In this document: positions 62,727 through 64,000 of the stretch, piece after piece
How positions within the stretch are numbered: position 1 is the first letter of the stretch
Layout of the letters: every line of letters begins with the position of its first letter
NCBI GenBank assembly: GCA_965230265.1
Contig: OZ245999.1
Coordinates: 1,798,001-1,862,000, forward strand
From: JAJFKX01 sp965230265
GTDB lineage: Bacteria > Pseudomonadota > Gammaproteobacteria > Xanthomonadales > Wenzhouxiangellaceae
Direction of reading: 5' to 3'
DNA: 64,000 nucleotides
The notes under the pieces: generated by a model
The model's database searches: none
The model's input: the letters and a program-made list of their open reading frames with translations, nothing else
What the model was told of the DNA's origin: nothing
Program-made: the position numbers and the translations under genes

Positions 62727-62891
62727 ATGAGTGATAAAAAACCCTTTGCCCTACGCCTGGACCCTGAGCATTTTGCCGCGTTGCAGCAGTGGGCAGATGA
62801 CGAGTTACGCAGCGTCAATGCGCAAATGGAATATCTGTTGCGCGAATCACTGCGCAAGGCAGGACGTTTACCCAAACAAAAAGACCAATAA
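62727..62891 (+). CDS. Arc-like ribbon-helix-helix small protein
   Basis: A 54-residue protein below usual length cut-offs. It begins M-S-D-K-K-P-F-A-L-R-L-D-P-E-H-F-A-A-L, a beta-strand and helix as in Arc/MetJ-type repressors; second helix QMEYLLRESLRKAG. Basic tail. Such a small RHH gene often follows the same SPFH gene in related bacteria (from memory). No obvious ribosome site. The product could bind the inverted repeat upstream of the SPFH gene. Confidence 0.7.
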   Translation: MSDKKPFALRLDPEHFAALQQWADDELRSVNAQMEYLLRESLRKAGRLPKQKDQ

Positions 62892-63121
62892 ATCACCGCC
62901 CTTTCAGACTGCTGCTTATACATAAGCAACCAGCAGACCATTGCTTGCTTTAAATCTGGCTCCATATTGTTATCAACTGAGGCAATGTCTTGGCTGATTG
63001 ACTCTACGGCCATTGCTGCTATCTACGGCAATGATCAATTGATCAATGACAACGCTGTAAACAAACGCTTGCTTTGACTGTGCAGAAGCTATCTAAACCA
63101 ACGTATAATAGGTGCATGTCT

Positions 63122-64000
63122 ATGTCATCCGATAACGTTACCGCCCTGCCCGCCAGGAATAACGCCAGTAAAGCGCTGGAAGAAAATCAAACCACCCAAA
63201 ACGATATGCAGGCAGTGGATCAGTTGATCCGCCAATCATTGCATAGTGATGTGGTTCTCATTAACCAGGTTGCCGAATACATTATTCACAGTGGTGGCAA
63301 GCGTTTACGGCCACTGCTGCACCTTCTGGCCGCCAGGGCCTGCGGCTATAGTGGTGAACAACATATCCGCATTGCTGCAATTATCGAGTTCATCCATACC
63401 GCCACCTTATTGCATGATGATGTTGTGGATGAATCAGATCGTCGTCGTGGTCAAGATGCAGCACATACCGTTTGGGGCAATGCCGCCAGCGTTTTGGTTG
63501 GTGATTTTCTCTATTCACGCAGCTTTGAAATGATGGTAGAAGTCGGCAGCATGCCAGTGATGGCCATCTTGTCACGTACCACCAATATTATTTCTGAAGG
63601 TGAGGTCCAGCAACTGTTACAACTGGGTAACCCCGCTCTGGATGAAGCCCAGTATCTGCAGGTCATCGAAAGCAAAACAGCACGCTTGTTCAGCGCAGCC
63701 TGTGAGCTGGGTGCGGTGATTTCCGGTGGCGACCTGGCCATGCGTGATGCCATGGCCCGCTTTGGTGCACTGCTGGGTAGCGCATTTCAGATTATGGATG
63801 ACGTGCTGGACTATACCGCTGATGAAGAACAATTGGGCAAATCCCTGGGCGATGACCTAGCAGAAGGTAAAGCCACCTTGCCTTTGATTTATGCCCGTAT
63901 GGCGGCAACCGCCGAACAGCGTGAACGGCTGGACGATATTATTCAAAACGGCAGACGCGAGTCATTAAAAGAAGTCCATGCGTTATTGCTCAGCACAGGT
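63122..64000 (+). CDS. ispB: Octaprenyl-diphosphate synthase, 5' part (runs off the window)
   Basis: The first 293 codons of a trans-prenyltransferase that makes the ubiquinone side chain from farnesyl diphosphate and IPP. Both Asp-rich sites are present: LLHDDVVDESD and QIMDDVLDYTAD; also GGKRLRPLLHLLAARACGY. The N-terminal ~25 residues are a poorly conserved lead. Start ATG 63122 has AGG 9 nt before; ATG 63116 is also possible. A TATAAT at 63104-63109 lies so close that the RNA leader would be only a few nt. The 3' end lies outside the window. Confidence 0.92.
   Translation, partial: MSSDNVTALPARNNASKALEENQTTQNDMQAVDQLIRQSLHSDVVLINQVAEYIIHSGGKRLRPLLHLLAARACGYSGEQHIRIAAIIEFIHTATLLHDDVVDESDRRRGQDAAHTVWGNAASVLVGDFLYSRSFEMMVEVGSMPVMAILSRTTNIISEGEVQQLLQLGNPALDEAQYLQVIESKTARLFSAACELGAVISGGDLAMRDAMARFGALLGSAFQIMDDVLDYTADEEQLGKSLGDDLAEGKATLPLIYARMAATAEQRERLDDIIQNGRRESLKEVHALLLSTG

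Overview
The window reads as chromosomal DNA of a marine-type gammaproteobacterium outside the Enterobacterales. The support is release factor 3 (prfC), a sigma-54-driven pspABC operon, a Mip/FklB-type FKBP, an IspB-like polyprenyl synthase, a DUF1289 protein, and a fused isobutyryl-CoA mutase beside leucine dehydrogenase and isovaleryl-CoA dehydrogenase. Several secreted proteins end in a short D-G-[FY]-E motif and one small protein has a DGGGG...GGFW pattern; from memory these recall Marinicella or xanthomonad-like lineages, but the genus is a guess. No insertion sequence, prophage, integrase or CRISPR array was seen.

Layout. 0-5.4 kb: tRNA-Gly(CCC), a TetR regulator with a clear operator divergent from a membrane protein, a lipoprotein, RNA helicase rhlE with a long structured leader, and an FG-GAP repeat secreted protein. 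5.5-18 kb: mostly envelope or secreted proteins (Sel1-like, metallo-beta-lactamase fold, peptidoglycan-binding lipoprotein, MipA, Asp-box protein, DUF4124/pilin-like protein, PQQ-type sugar dehydrogenase, Gly-rich protein), plus a phosphoesterase/S51 peptidase pair and a cupin-like protein. 18-30 kb: icmF, a cyclase, a lipase-like membrane protein, a DUF885 peptidase, a MarR regulator, an Arg-rich mini-protein with a structured 3' region, and the leucine dehydrogenase/isovaleryl-CoA dehydrogenase pair. 30-45 kb: two secreted proteins, an M14 carboxypeptidase, mscL, a threonine dehydratase-like enzyme, a CNT nucleoside transporter, a MATE pump, prfC, a DUF4139 protein, a Nudix hydrolase and an FKBP. 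45-48.5 kb: psp operon and an enoyl-CoA hydratase. 48.5-53 kb: a five-gene operon of CHAT-TPR lipoprotein, two paralogous Cys-rich small envelope proteins, an ECF sigma factor and a zinc-binding membrane anti-sigma factor. 53-61.5 kb: small enzymes, the dTDP-rhamnose genes rfbBACD with a GDP-mannose gene, and ssb. 61.5-64 kb: an SPFH protein plus ribbon-helix-helix protein behind a perfect inverted repeat, then the start of ispB, which runs off the window.

The most interesting region is 48.5-53 kb. A CHAT protease with its His/Cys dyad is predicted to sit, lipid-anchored, on the same side of the inner membrane as the C-terminal domain of a membrane anti-sigma factor, and is co-transcribed with the sigma/anti-sigma pair. 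This suggests proteolytic sigma release, loosely analogous to the CHAT protease/RpoE circuit of type III-E CRISPR systems but built into the envelope. The second candidate is the SPFH/RHH operon with its putative operator. All functional assignments come from motif reading alone; no database search was run.
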